From: Pirellulaceae bacterium
Lineage (GTDB): Bacteria; Planctomycetota; Planctomycetia; Pirellulales; Pirellulaceae
Assembly (NCBI GenBank): GCA_028280445.1
Contig: JANQLU010000008.1
Span: 124,001 to 188,000 of the forward strand
DNA: 64,000 bases
Direction of reading: 5' to 3'
This document shows, piece after piece, positions 18,155-27,809 of this stretch. A program made the translations under genes and the position numbers. A model generated the notes under the pieces. The model was not told the DNA's origin and did no database searches. It worked only from the letters and a program-made list of their open reading frames with translations. Every line of letters begins with the position of its first letter. The stretch's first letter is position 1.

Positions 18155-18841
18155 ATGATTAACGCCGAGCGGCTGTCGAAGATATACGGTTCCCATGGCA
18201 ACCAGGTCGTTGCGCTGGACAAAATCGATTTGCAAGTTGCCCCCGGTGATCGCATCGCATTACTGGGACGTTCGGGTTCGGGAAAGACGACATTGATCAA
18301 CTTGCTGGCCGGTTTGGATCGTCCATCAAGCGGCTTGCTGGAGATTGCGGGTCAGGGCCTGCAGTCGATGAGCGCCGAGGATTTAGCTTTCTATCGCCGT
18401 GACAAAATCGGAGTGATCTTTCAGTCGTTTCAGTTGATTGCTCAAAAAACGGCGCTGCAGAATGTTGAATTGCCTTTGATTTTGACCGGGATGGCCAAAA
18501 GCAAGCGTCGAAAATTGGCTCGGGAGAGTCTCGAAAAAGTTGGCCTCAGTCAGAGGATAAAACATCGACCCTATCAATTGTCCGGTGGAGAGCAACAACG
18601 AGTCGCAATCGCGCGGGCCATTGTCAATGGTCCGTCGGTATTACTTGCTGACGAACCGACGGGCAATTTGGATTCAAAAACAGCGGCAACGATCGAAGGT
18701 TTAATTGTCGAAATTTGCAATGAGTCGAATGCGACTTTGGTTTTGATTACTCACGACGAATCGCTGGCCAATCGCTGCGCCAGCCGGATCTGTTATTTGC
18801 GGGACGGGCAATTGTTTGACAAGCCGGGAGAAGCGTCATGA
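18155..18841 (+). CDS. ABC transporter ATP-binding protein (MacB/LolD-like)
   Basis: 228 residues from the ATG at 18155 ([15 protein letters not shown]); an in-frame start at 18107 adds 16 residues unlike the family. Walker A G38-RSGSGKT45, Q-loop [10 protein letters not shown], signature [14 protein letters not shown] (from residue 142) and Walker [14 protein letters not shown] are all intact. This is the ATPase of a MacB/LolCDE-like exporter or mechanotransmission system. Its stop overlaps the start of the FtsX-type permease by 4 nt, so the two form one complex at the cytoplasmic membrane. Confidence 0.93.
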   Translation: MINAERLSKIYGSHGNQVVALDKIDLQVAPGDRIALLGRSGSGKTTLINLLAGLDRPSSGLLEIAGQGLQSMSAEDLAFYRRDKIGVIFQSFQLIAQKTALQNVELPLILTGMAKSKRRKLARESLEKVGLSQRIKHRPYQLSGGEQQRVAIARAIVNGPSVLLADEPTGNLDSKTAATIEGLIVEICNESNATLVLITHDESLANRCASRICYLRDGQLFDKPGEAS

Positions 18842-20379
18842 AAATTTCAGACGTAATTCAAATGGCGTTACACAATTTGTGGTCGCGAAAATTGCGGACG
18901 ATTTTGAATCTGGTGGGTGTCGTCGTCAGCTGTGTAATTTTGATGATGACGCTCGCCGGAACACGCGGCGTGAGGACCGGGTTGATGTCGATCATCAACA
19001 GTTCGGATGAAGCCAAACGATTTATGATTTATCCGGGTTTCGACAAAAGCAAAGAGCCACCGGCCGAGGCGATTCAAGTCGAAGGTCAAATGTCGGAAGA
19101 TCGTCGTCAAAGATTACAAAAGCGGCTGCGCCGGCGATGGCTCAACAAAAACGCTCGGCGAACCGGATTCACGCAAGAAGTCATCGAAGAACTCCGAGCT
19201 TACGAACATGTCGAGCACGTGGCGGTCCACCAGCCTATTCGATTTGTCATCAAGATGGGTGAAAAGAGTTTCTATGGCTCCTTGAATGGTGCCGTCGGAA
19301 ATGAGCCGAGGATGATGCAGCGCGTCGTTGCAGGTCAGACGTTGGCCAATAACGATTCCGAAGGCGTCTTGTTGAGCGAATATACAGCTTACGATCTCGG
19401 CTTCCGAACCGACGAACAACTCCGCTCGTTGATCGGCAAAGAAATCGAGTTGAGTTTGATCCTGGGCAACAACGAACTGTCCTACTTGGCAAGTTTGGCC
19501 AATCGTGCGAACCGCTCGAATATTGACAATGCGGCAACAACGATCAAAGCATTTCGCAAGCTCGTCGATGAACTGGATTCCACGCAGTTGTCGGACAGCG
19601 AAAAAAAGATCATTCGCCGAGTATTCAAAGACGTCCAAGGTGAAAAACCGACTGAAAAAATTGTCTTTCGTCGGCGAATGAAAGTTCACGGGATCGTGGT
19701 CGAAGATACACGAAAAGACCTGTTTTTCTTTTTGAGAATGTTTGTGCGTGGCGGTCGAACCAATGTTCTCGTCGATCATCGCGAATTCGAAAGAATGAAC
19801 CAAAAAATAACGCCTGAACCGCGTTACTGGCAATTGACGGCGAAAGTCGACGACATTGGGAATTTAAAACAGGTGGTCGACAAATTGGAAGCCGAAGGTT
19901 ACCAGACCCATTCTATCGGCGGCATCATTGAACGCATGGACGCTGAAATTCGCAAAGCACGATTGGCGATTTCGGTGATTGCGTTGCTGATCTTGGTCAT
20001 CGTGGCGATTGGCATTTCGAACACGATGGTGATTGCGGTTTTAGAACGCACACCCGAGTTTGGGATCATGAAGGCAGTCGGGGCGAAAAGCTCGAATATT
20101 TTGTGGTTGATTATTTTCGAAGGTGCGTTGACCGGAATGATCGGTGCGTTGGTTTCCTGCGCCATTTCATTGGGTTTGTCCGAGTTGATCGACGATTTTG
20201 TCCGTAAATACGTTTCATCTCGCTTGCGGAATGATTACACCGCGGAGATGTTTCTGTTTTCTCCGTTGGATTTAACCATTGTATTTTTAATCGCCATTTT
20301 GATTTGTGCGTTGGCCAGTTTGCTGCCGGCTTTTCGAGCCGCTCGTCTCGACCCGGTCGTGGCCATGCGGCGTAACTAA
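18838..20379 (+). CDS. ABC transporter permease, FtsX/MacB type
   Basis: 513 residues. One membrane helix near residues 15-35, a large periplasmic domain of about 340 residues, then three helices at the C-terminus (ISVIALLILVIVAIGISNTM, LIIFEGALTGMIGALVSCAI, and the last before LLPAFRAARLDPVVAMRR), the four-TM topology of MacB/FtsX permeases. The motif PEFGIMKAVGAKSSNI is the usual coupling segment. The periplasmic domain is larger than in typical members and rich in charged residues near its start. Together with the upstream ATPase it probably moves a peptide, lipid or lipoprotein, or transmits force; no substrate gene is adjacent. Confidence 0.92.
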   Translation: MKISDVIQMALHNLWSRKLRTILNLVGVVVSCVILMMTLAGTRGVRTGLMSIINSSDEAKRFMIYPGFDKSKEPPAEAIQVEGQMSEDRRQRLQKRLRRRWLNKNARRTGFTQEVIEELRAYEHVEHVAVHQPIRFVIKMGEKSFYGSLNGAVGNEPRMMQRVVAGQTLANNDSEGVLLSEYTAYDLGFRTDEQLRSLIGKEIELSLILGNNELSYLASLANRANRSNIDNAATTIKAFRKLVDELDSTQLSDSEKKIIRRVFKDVQGEKPTEKIVFRRRMKVHGIVVEDTRKDLFFFLRMFVRGGRTNVLVDHREFERMNQKITPEPRYWQLTAKVDDIGNLKQVVDKLEAEGYQTHSIGGIIERMDAEIRKARLAISVIALLILVIVAIGISNTMVIAVLERTPEFGIMKAVGAKSSNILWLIIFEGALTGMIGALVSCAISLGLSELIDDFVRKYVSSRLRNDYTAEMFLFSPLDLTIVFLIAILICALASLLPAFRAARLDPVVAMRRN

Positions 20380-20405
20380 GCTAAGGCGTTTGCAGTTAGT
20401 TTGGA

Positions 20406-21422
20406 TCAGCTCTGTTGGGCTCGCATGCCGCCTCGAATGGCACCGGAAGCCGTCGCACCGAAATTGTCGGCGAACAACGGACTGATGGGGCGGCTGTTGG
20501 GCATCGACAGCCAAACGCGGAGCAGATGCCGGCGAAGTTCGGGTTCATCATGGTCGACAAATTCGCTGCGTCGATGTAACGTCGTCCAATTGTTCAACAA
20601 CAGGATATCGCCCGGTTCCTGGTAAAACGGAACGTGCAACTCGGGGTCTTCGCAAACGGATTCGAGATAGTCCAGCGCCTCGACTTGGACGGCGGTCAGG
20701 TCCGGCAAATCAGCGGATTGATGGGCGCGATCAATCAAGACACGGAGAAAGCTGCAGGCGAAATAATCATCGGTAAATGAAAAAATCGGTTGTTGGCAAA
20801 ACGGTGACTGGTTTCCGGTATCGACGGTGTGGCGTATGTAGTGAAATGGCTGCATCAATACGTTGAGCAAATCCGGACGTGTTTCCAGGATGCGATTGAA
20901 GACCGCCATGGAGCTGACCACGAAATTTTCGCCACCCGATTTAGCTTTGCGAAGGCACAGAAATGCAATGACATCGCATCGGTCGGTGTGAAAGCTCAGC
21001 CGTTTTTTGGTATTGGGGCCGCGAGAGCGAGGGTCCGTTTCGGCAAATCCAGCATCGCGAACATGAAAGATTCTTTCACCCGTGGCACTTTGGGAAACCG
21101 GCGTGCCGAGATGCTGACAGATCCCAAAATAAATTTTGGCAGCCATGTCGGTCAACAATTCATCGATAGGCAACCCTTTGATCATTGTGGCACCCGATTC
21201 GTTTTCGAGCGCCTGTTGTATATCGACAAGTGTTTCTGAAAAGCCGTTGAGAGCGAATGATGTTTTAGTGATTGAGTCCAGGTCGGATTGACTGGCCGCA
21301 GCGGTGCGGAGTTGTTCCAGATCGTCTGGCGTCAAATGATATTGCCAGTCACGTCGTTGAAACAATTCATCGCCAATCCAGACCGACGGATGCTCAATTT
21401 TGGACAGTGTTTCAAAATCCAT
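20406..21422 (-). CDS. TauD/TfdA-family 2-oxoglutarate/Fe(II) dioxygenase
   Basis: 338 residues from the ATG at 21422, which overlaps the end of the upstream S51 gene by 11 nt; an in-frame start at 21512 would add an atypical tail. Iron ligands are visible: H145-x-D147 (LSFHTDRCD) and distal H283 (WTTLHRRSEF), with R302 of RVWLS as probable 2-oxoglutarate ligand. Cytosolic, no signal peptide. The family hydroxylates or decarboxylates small molecules, including amino acids and taurine-like compounds. Coupling to a secreted S51 peptidase-like protein is unusual and hints at a shared amino-acid or peptide substrate, but this is inference only. Confidence 0.88.
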   Translation of the reverse strand: MDFETLSKIEHPSVWIGDELFQRRDWQYHLTPDDLEQLRTAAASQSDLDSITKTSFALNGFSETLVDIQQALENESGATMIKGLPIDELLTDMAAKIYFGICQHLGTPVSQSATGERIFHVRDAGFAETDPRSRGPNTKKRLSFHTDRCDVIAFLCLRKAKSGGENFVVSSMAVFNRILETRPDLLNVLMQPFHYIRHTVDTGNQSPFCQQPIFSFTDDYFACSFLRVLIDRAHQSADLPDLTAVQVEALDYLESVCEDPELHVPFYQEPGDILLLNNWTTLHRRSEFVDHDEPELRRHLLRVWLSMPNSRPISPLFADNFGATASGAIRGGMRAQQS

Positions 21423-23106
21423 CGTTTTTGTCGGGCTGTTTGGGTCCTCGTTTGGATTGATCACTTTTTTCACTTGTTGTGTTTTTGATGATTTTTCGTT
21501 CCGCCAGATCATAGACTGAACCGGCAGGCAACGCGATATAGTCCGGCTTGCCTTTGACTACAGGAATTTTTCGATTGTAGAAGAAAACTTTGCCGCGACC
21601 AACGACTTCCGCTTTCGATTTCGTCACGATGATTGCTGTGGCTTCGTCCAGACCGATACCGAGTAGTTGGGGATATCGATTGACGAGTTGCGTCATGTCT
21701 TTTTGGCGACCTCGCTGACTGAAATGCTGGTCGATTGCCACTCCGCCGAGAAAGCCGAGTCCACCGCGTTCGTATCCAGGTGCCATGATGCGGAAATTGC
21801 CAATGGGTGTGGCCCGCGCGAGGTAGCGACCTTGAATCGAGGCTCCCGCCGACGATCCGCCGATGACGCCGCCGCGATTCAAAACTTCCTTCATTAATTG
21901 ATGAGTTTTTGTGCCATAGTAAGAGTCGGCAAAATTCCATTGGCGTCCACCACCGAACCAGATTCCCGTTGCGTCTTTGAGTGGAGCGTAGAAATCTTTG
22001 TCGGTATTGGCTTTGTTGCGGTCTTTGGTATGGATGAAAGTGGCGTGTTTGACGCCCATTCGTTTCCACATTTCAACAGTTCGTTGTCTTTCACCAACGT
22101 CGTCGCGTTCGCTACAAGGGACGTAGACCATTTTTGCCCGCTCGACTCCGCCGGCAAGTTCGACAATTTTGTTCATCAAGCCGCGTGGCATTCCACCACC
22201 GCCGACGATAACCAGTGTCCCTTTTTTGACGTGCGGTGTTGGTGGTTTATCCGCGGGAAATTGTGGCAAGGTTCGGTCGATCGAATCGCGTCGCCATTCG
22301 GTGAGGTCGATCAGGTACTCTTGAGGTAATTGGCGGCGGTTTTTGGCTTGGCGAATCGTTTGTGCACGCGTCTTGAGGTACTTGTTATGCGGCGGCAACA
22401 AAAAAGTTGACTTGCCTGATCCGAAACAAACGATTTTGCGCCCGCTGAGCATCAACAGGCAGTTTTTTGAAATACCAATGCCGACGGTGCGTTTGTTGGC
22501 CGCCAGCGTTTTCAGCGTTTTGGCGCGGTTTTGGAGCGTGTCGTCGAAATTCGTTTGAACCAAGCAGTCAAAAAAAAGATTGAGGCCTTTGTTAAGCGAC
22601 TTGCCAGTTGGTGATTTCATGATGTAACCCAGCGCAGGAGCAACATGCGAATCGACAATGAGTGATCCGCGGTCGTCCAGAATTTTTCGAAGTACCGGTT
22701 TTGACTTTTGTAGCGCAGCAAGTTCTTCGTCCGAAAGTTTTTTGCCAGATATCAGAGCGAGCACTTTGGCATCGCCCACTGATTTTTTGATCGAATCCTC
22801 ATTGAGGATTCTAAAACGGACGGGCTCCACATTATCATCATCACCAGCAAATGGTTTCACCAATTTCGTGACTTGATCTTCGGCGACTGCGGCGCGGGCC
22901 AGGACGACCATTTCGCGATCACGGCGAACGCGGCGCAGCGTCCGCAATGCCGCTTCGTCCAATTCTGGTCCGTCCGTGATAATGATGCGGCCGTTGATTT
23001 TCAAATCGGTCGGCCAATGTTCGAATTTTTCGTCAAACTTTTGTGCATTTGAAATGGTGGGGATCAGCAAAAAAGCAAAGATGACCATTCGATTCAAAGT
23101 TTTCAT
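21412..23106 (-). CDS. secreted cyanophycinase-like (peptidase S51) protein with a degenerate N-terminal copy
   Basis: 564 residues with a signal peptide ending near TISNAQ. The C-terminal half (about 296-540) is an S51 domain: VGGGGMPRG, VYVPCSERDDVGERQ, IWFGGGRQWNF, the nucleophile S419 in GGSSAGAS, H461 in AIDQHF, and GIGLDEATAI. The N-terminal half (about 38-240) shows matching landmarks in the same order and spacing (VDSHVAPA for GGSSAGAS, GIGISKN for GIGLDEA, GSGKSTFL for GRGKVFFY) but has His154 in place of the catalytic Ser. This indicates an internal duplication with one dead copy. Cyanophycinases cleave beta-aspartyl-arginine polymer; this exported relative may cut other isopeptides. 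Its end overlaps the dioxygenase start. Confidence 0.85.
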   Translation of the reverse strand: MKTLNRMVIFAFLLIPTISNAQKFDEKFEHWPTDLKINGRIIITDGPELDEAALRTLRRVRRDREMVVLARAAVAEDQVTKLVKPFAGDDDNVEPVRFRILNEDSIKKSVGDAKVLALISGKKLSDEELAALQKSKPVLRKILDDRGSLIVDSHVAPALGYIMKSPTGKSLNKGLNLFFDCLVQTNFDDTLQNRAKTLKTLAANKRTVGIGISKNCLLMLSGRKIVCFGSGKSTFLLPPHNKYLKTRAQTIRQAKNRRQLPQEYLIDLTEWRRDSIDRTLPQFPADKPPTPHVKKGTLVIVGGGGMPRGLMNKIVELAGGVERAKMVYVPCSERDDVGERQRTVEMWKRMGVKHATFIHTKDRNKANTDKDFYAPLKDATGIWFGGGRQWNFADSYYGTKTHQLMKEVLNRGGVIGGSSAGASIQGRYLARATPIGNFRIMAPGYERGGLGFLGGVAIDQHFSQRGRQKDMTQLVNRYPQLLGIGLDEATAIIVTKSKAEVVGRGKVFFYNRKIPVVKGKPDYIALPAGSVYDLAERKIIKNTTSEKSDQSKRGPKQPDKNDGF

Positions 23107-23184
23107 GTTGGACGCTTTTGCTAAAAAATGTTGAAGTAAGTAGGCGGAAACGATAATGATAAATTTCAGATTTGGATTTGTGTT

Positions 23185-24516
23185 TTACTGTTTGGTATTT
23201 TCGATGCAATAAAGATATTTGCGACCGCGCAGTATCAATTTCTTTCCAACGGCAACCGGCGATGCATCAAAGGAATCGTCCAGTTTGTTAGTTGCCAGGA
23301 CCTTGAATTGATCGGCGTCTTCGAAAACAACGGTCGTGCCATCGCGGCCCGGAAGATAGACGCGACCGGATGCGGCGATCGGGGACGCATAAATGTTCCT
23401 CATTCCAGGAATGCGAGTGGGTTCGTAAATCGGCTTGCCCGTTTTAGCGTCTACGCAGTTGAGCGCGTTGATAAAATGCTGTGTAAAGTACAACCGGTTT
23501 TTCGATAACAACGGCGACGGAACATAGGGAGTGCCGCGACGAATTTGCCAAGTGACCTTCGAGTCTTCGACCGTTCCTGCGGAATCCAGGCTCACCGAGA
23601 CGGCGCGGTTGCCACGGTACCCGGCCATGCAAATGACTTGTTTGCCAAAGATCACCGGGCAGGGAATTGCGTTCAGGGTTGTTCCGCTGGTTTGCCAGAT
23701 CAGCTCACCATTTTTGAGATTGTAGCTGCGCAGTTTTTGCGTGCCGTTTGTGATCAATTGTTTTTTGCCGTCGTGCTCGACAACAATCGGGGTTGCCCAA
23801 GTCGTCGGTTCATCACGTTTTTTTTCCCAAACGGTTTTTCCATCTGCCAGATTGAGCACAAAGATTTTGGACTGGTCTTCCTGGTCCCACATCACAATGA
23901 CTTTATCTTCGTGGATGACAGGAGAGACGGCTTCGCCCCAACCGCGTCGCGTACGCATTTTTCCAAGCTGGCGTTCCCAGCGTTTTTTTCCGTCGAGGCT
24001 GTAACAGAAAATGCCGCGTGAGCCGAACGAGACCAACAGATTTTTGCCGTCCGTCATTGGTGATGCCGCAGCGTACGTACTCGTTTTATGGCGACCTTCG
24101 TGAGGTGCTGTTTTGGTCGCGATTTGTTTCCAGATCGTTTTGCCGGTTTCGAGATCCAGGCACCACACTGTGAACTCGAAAACAAAATTGGGCGGGACTG
24201 TCAAAGTGCGGCGATCACGTTTGGGTTTGACTTCGGGTGGTTGGTCGGTTTGAACGGCGGAAACCATATAGATTCGACCTTTCCAGACAATCGGCGTTGA
24301 GATGCCTTCGCCGACCGATTTAATTTTCCATTTAATGTTGGTTTTATTATCCCATTTGGTGGGTGGATCGGCTTGAGGTGCAACGCCGTCAAAATTGGGG
24401 CCTCGCCATTGATGCCAGTTTTTCAGCTTTTGGCTGGCAAAGTCGTTTTCCTGTGCGATTGCATTTTGCACGAGCAGGATTGAGATAAAAACGCAAATTG
24501 ATTTGGTAATGCTCAT
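23185..24516 (-). CDS. secreted PQQ-like beta-propeller protein
   Basis: 443 residues from an ATG at 24516 behind AGGAG. A signal peptide ends near QNAIAQ. The mature start WHQWRGPNFDGVAPQADPP is the usual opening of planctomycete PQQ-like propellers. Repeated blades show the pattern of an aromatic W-x-x-x near dG-k-x-lW, for example LDLETGKTIWKQ, LDGKKRWERQ, LADGKTVWEKK and LKNGELIWQT. The fold binds ligands or acts as a quinoprotein, but PQQ ligands cannot be confirmed by eye, so enzymatic activity is uncertain. It is divergent from the PSD1 gene, separated by about 135 nt. Confidence 0.88.
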   Translation of the reverse strand: MSITKSICVFISILLVQNAIAQENDFASQKLKNWHQWRGPNFDGVAPQADPPTKWDNKTNIKWKIKSVGEGISTPIVWKGRIYMVSAVQTDQPPEVKPKRDRRTLTVPPNFVFEFTVWCLDLETGKTIWKQIATKTAPHEGRHKTSTYAAASPMTDGKNLLVSFGSRGIFCYSLDGKKRWERQLGKMRTRRGWGEAVSPVIHEDKVIVMWDQEDQSKIFVLNLADGKTVWEKKRDEPTTWATPIVVEHDGKKQLITNGTQKLRSYNLKNGELIWQTSGTTLNAIPCPVIFGKQVICMAGYRGNRAVSVSLDSAGTVEDSKVTWQIRRGTPYVPSPLLSKNRLYFTQHFINALNCVDAKTGKPIYEPTRIPGMRNIYASPIAASGRVYLPGRDGTTVVFEDADQFKVLATNKLDDSFDASPVAVGKKLILRGRKYLYCIENTKQ

Positions 24517-24525
24517 CTTTTGCAA

Positions 24526-24530
24526 CTCCT
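24526..24530 (-). promoter_or_regulatory. ribosome binding site for the ATG at 24516
   Basis: AGGAG on the minus strand lies 9 nt upstream of the ATG at 24516 and only just before an in-frame TTG at 24525, so it decides for the ATG. Confidence 0.6.
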
Positions 24531-24638
24531 GTCCATCTCACCGCGATATTATCTATTGAATGATTGCGTATTGCAAAAAGGTATTGAACCCATTTGGCTT
24601 GACCCGGTTTCGCGTTGGATTCTAATGAAAAGAGTCTT

Positions 24639-24644
24639 GGGAGG
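24639..24644 (+). promoter_or_regulatory. ribosome binding site for the GTG start at 24652
   Basis: GGGAGG lies 7 nt before a GTG at 24652. In-frame ATGs at 24625 and 24679 lack comparable support. The GTG start yields a short basic n-region followed by the hydrophobic core of a signal peptide. Confidence 0.55.
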
Positions 24645-24651
24645 CACTAGT

Positions 24652-27600
24652 GTGATCAATCAAACACGACGAATACAAATGAAGCTGAATGTAATTGTTT
24701 GGACAGCTGTTGGGGTTTTCTGGGTCGCAGGGCTGGACGCTCAAGTCGATTTTCGTCGGGACGTTCAACCGATCCTGTCCAACAAATGTTACACGTGCCA
24801 CGGTCCGGATGAGAAAACACGTGAAGGCGGATTTCGTTTCGATCTCAAAGAAAGTGCGTTTGGCGAGGCCGATTCGGGCGAACGTCCGATTGTCCCCAAG
24901 GATGTCGACGCCAGTGAAATGATTCGACGGATTCACGCCGAAGGATCCGACCGAATGCCGCCGGCCGATCAGGAAAAGCAACTGACGGCCAATGAAAAAA
25001 AGATTCTCAAACAGTGGATTGTTCAAGGCGCGCCATGGCAGCGGCATTGGGCGTTTGAACCGATTCAAAAACCAAAATTACCACCGGTTGCAAACAAGGC
25101 TTGGGTGCGAAACGGAATCGATCATTTTGTTTTATCGAAACTGGAATCCGCCAAACGCTCTCCAAAATCCGCGGCGGCGAAAGAGACGTTGATTCGTCGT
25201 GTGACTTTTGATTTAACAGGATTGCCTCCGACACCTGCCGAAATCGATGCGTTTTTGAAAGACAATTCGGCAAACGCTTATGAAAAAGTTGTCGATCGAC
25301 TGCTGGCGTCACCGCAATACGGTGAACAAATGGCGGCTCGCTGGATGGATGCTGCCCGGTTTGCCGATACCAACGGCTACCAAAATGATTTTTCCAGACA
25401 CATGTGGCCTTGGCGCGATTGGGTCATCCGAGCCTACAACGACAACAAACGTTTTGATCGATTTGTGATCGAGCAAATTGCCGGTGATATGTTGCCCAAA
25501 GCGACGCTCGCGCAAAAAATCGCGACGGGATTTAATCGTAACCATCGAACCGTCACCGAAGGCGGATCGATTGAACAGGAGTGGCTGGTTGAAAACGTTG
25601 TTGATCGAGTCGAAACCACGGCCACCGTGTTTCTCGGTTTAACCATGGGCTGCGCTCGGTGTCACGACCACAAATACGATCCCATTTCGCAGAAAGAGTT
25701 CTATCAGTTTTTCGCTTACTTTTATAACGTCGATGAACGCGGGTTTCACAGTGAACGCCGTGGCAATGTTCCACCGATTGTTAAAGTGCGCGATCCCAAT
25801 CACGATCGAAAACTGGCAGAATTTGATTCGCAAATTGAGGAAATAAAAAAGGATATTGAACGGATCAAAAAATCGTTAGCCGAAAAGCAAAAGGCTTGGG
25901 AAAGCGAGTTTTCCGGAAAAAAACTTGTTTCAGCTCCCCGGGATCAGGTGGTGAGCATTTTTGCCGACGGGCAGATGGCGTCCCAACCGGTCAAAAAACG
26001 TATTGCGGCCAAACCGAAATCAATTTCGCAATCAGCAATGGGGCAGGCAATAAAAATCTCAGGTAAAGACAATTCCCAATTTGATCTCGGAGATATTTAT
26101 CCGTTCGACGGAACGAAGTCGTTTAGCGTGAGTGCATGGGTGCGGCCGAAAAAATTCGGTGCCATTATCAGTCGCATGAACGCGGGTAACAACTATCGTG
26201 GATTCGATATGTTAATCAACCCCGATGGGAAAATGAGCGTTCATTTGATCCATCAGTGGCCAAAAAACGCGATCAAAGTCACGACCAAAGAGTCGTTTCG
26301 CCATTTCCAATGGCAACATGTTACCGTCACCTACGATGGTCGCAGCAAATCGAGCGGCCTGAAGATTTATTTAAACGGGCGTGAAGTCAAATTTGATGTC
26401 AATGTCGACGCGCTGCGAGGTACCACGTTGACCAAACATCCAACCTGGCTGGGATTTCGTTCTTACACTAAACGGTTTGCCGGTTTGATCACAGACATGC
26501 GTTTTTTCAACCGTTCATTAAAACCGTCGGAAATCGAGCTGCTGGTACAACATCCTGTTCAGCGTTTGGTTCGTATTGAAAAACGTCGACGTAACGTTGA
26601 TCAACAAAGTGCGATCGACGATATTTTTCGCGTGTCGTTTGCCGGCAAGTTCGCCGAAGCAGAGCGGCGGTTGAAAAACAAACAAAAACAACGCCGCGTT
26701 TTTGATGCTTCCGTGCCGACGACGATGGTGATGAAAGAGCGAGAAAAACCGCGCGAGTGTTTTGTTTTAAAACGCGGACAATACAACCAGCCTGATAAAT
26801 CGCAACGCGTGTATGCAGCGACACCGTCATTTTTGCCGAAGCCCGCCCAAGGCGTTCCTAACAATCGTTTGGGGTTGGCAAAATGGTTGGTCGATCCTGC
26901 CAATCCACTGACGGCGCGTGTGGCCGTCAATCGATACTGGCAACATTTTTTTGGGACAGGGCTGGCGCGAACGCCCGAAGATTTTGGCGTACAGTCGTCG
27001 ATGCCGACACATCCTCGATTGTTGGATTGGTTGGCAACACAATTTGTACGTTCGGGTTGGAATGTCAAAGCGATGCAGAAAATGATGGTGATGAGTTCTA
27101 CTTATCGTCAAAGCTCGAGCGCAACTCGCAAAGAGTTTCTGTCGGATCCCCAAAACGAATGGTTGGCGCGCGGGCCAAGATTTCGATTGTCGTCCGAGCA
27201 GATTCGCGATAGCGCTTTGGCCGTCAGCGGGTTGCTAAATAAAACGATTGGCGGACCATCGATCAAGCCTTATCAACCGGCAGGTTTATGGCGCGAGTTG
27301 GCCGGCGGAGCAGGGCAGGGGCCTTACAAAATGGACCCGGACGATCGTATCTATCGACGCAGTCTGTACATTTATCGGAAACGCACGGTTCCACCGCCAA
27401 CGATGACCACGTTTGATGCGGGTAGCCGCGAAATCTGTCAGGTTTCGCGACCTCGAACAAATACGCCGTTGCAAGCGCTGGCTTTGCTGAATGATCCCAC
27501 TTATCTCGAAGCAGCTCGCGTGTTGGCAGAAAAGGCCATGTTGAGCAATCCGCAAACCGAACAACGATTGAAGTACATGTTTCGGCGAGCAACCTCGCGC

Positions 27601-27807
27601 TGGCCGAACAACAAAGAACTGCTGATTTTGAAACGCAGTATCGATCGCTATACAAAACGTTTTGCAGAAAACCCGGACGCCGCGCGTGCGACGATTGCGG
27701 TTGGACGATCCAAACCCAATCCCAAAATTTCGCCGCACGAATTGGCTGCGTACATGTCAGTTGCCAGTATTATTTTGAATCTCGATGAGACGATTACGAA
27801 AGAATAA
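24652..27807 (+). CDS. PSD1 planctomycete cytochrome c protein with DUF1549, LamG-like and DUF1553 domains
   Basis: 1051 residues. After a signal peptide (ending GLDAQ) comes the planctomycete cytochrome c domain with the haem motif C46-YTC-H50 (VQPILSNKCYTCHGPDE). DUF1549 follows (about 150-400) with LTGLPPTPAEIDAFL and a second haem motif C334-ARC-H338 (GCARCHDHKYDP). A concanavalin/LamG-like domain (about 480-640, including FSVSAWVRPKKFG and FRHFQWQHVTVTYDG) is inserted before DUF1553 (about 730-1000; LAKWLVDPANPLTARVAVNR). The protein is exported and probably haem-bound. It heads an operon with a small membrane protein and a DUF1501 protein, its usual partner. The family is linked to carbohydrate processing in planctomycetes, but its activity is unknown. 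Confidence 0.92.
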   Translation: MINQTRRIQMKLNVIVWTAVGVFWVAGLDAQVDFRRDVQPILSNKCYTCHGPDEKTREGGFRFDLKESAFGEADSGERPIVPKDVDASEMIRRIHAEGSDRMPPADQEKQLTANEKKILKQWIVQGAPWQRHWAFEPIQKPKLPPVANKAWVRNGIDHFVLSKLESAKRSPKSAAAKETLIRRVTFDLTGLPPTPAEIDAFLKDNSANAYEKVVDRLLASPQYGEQMAARWMDAARFADTNGYQNDFSRHMWPWRDWVIRAYNDNKRFDRFVIEQIAGDMLPKATLAQKIATGFNRNHRTVTEGGSIEQEWLVENVVDRVETTATVFLGLTMGCARCHDHKYDPISQKEFYQFFAYFYNVDERGFHSERRGNVPPIVKVRDPNHDRKLAEFDSQIEEIKKDIERIKKSLAEKQKAWESEFSGKKLVSAPRDQVVSIFADGQMASQPVKKRIAAKPKSISQSAMGQAIKISGKDNSQFDLGDIYPFDGTKSFSVSAWVRPKKFGAIISRMNAGNNYRGFDMLINPDGKMSVHLIHQWPKNAIKVTTKESFRHFQWQHVTVTYDGRSKSSGLKIYLNGREVKFDVNVDALRGTTLTKHPTWLGFRSYTKRFAGLITDMRFFNRSLKPSEIELLVQHPVQRLVRIEKRRRNVDQQSAIDDIFRVSFAGKFAEAERRLKNKQKQRRVFDASVPTTMVMKEREKPRECFVLKRGQYNQPDKSQRVYAATPSFLPKPAQGVPNNRLGLAKWLVDPANPLTARVAVNRYWQHFFGTGLARTPEDFGVQSSMPTHPRLLDWLATQFVRSGWNVKAMQKMMVMSSTYRQSSSATRKEFLSDPQNEWLARGPRFRLSSEQIRDSALAVSGLLNKTIGGPSIKPYQPAGLWRELAGGAGQGPYKMDPDDRIYRRSLYIYRKRTVPPPTMTTFDAGSREICQVSRPRTNTPLQALALLNDPTYLEAARVLAEKAMLSNPQTEQRLKYMFRRATSRWPNNKELLILKRSIDRYTKRFAENPDAARATIAVGRSKPNPKISPHELAAYMSVASIILNLDETITKE

Positions 27808-27809
27808 TC

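Noticed and set aside
21412..23106. True cyanophycinase acting on stored cyanophycin
   Set aside because: The protein has an export signal while cyanophycin is cytosolic, and no cyanophycin synthetase is nearby; only the fold and catalytic motif are claimed.
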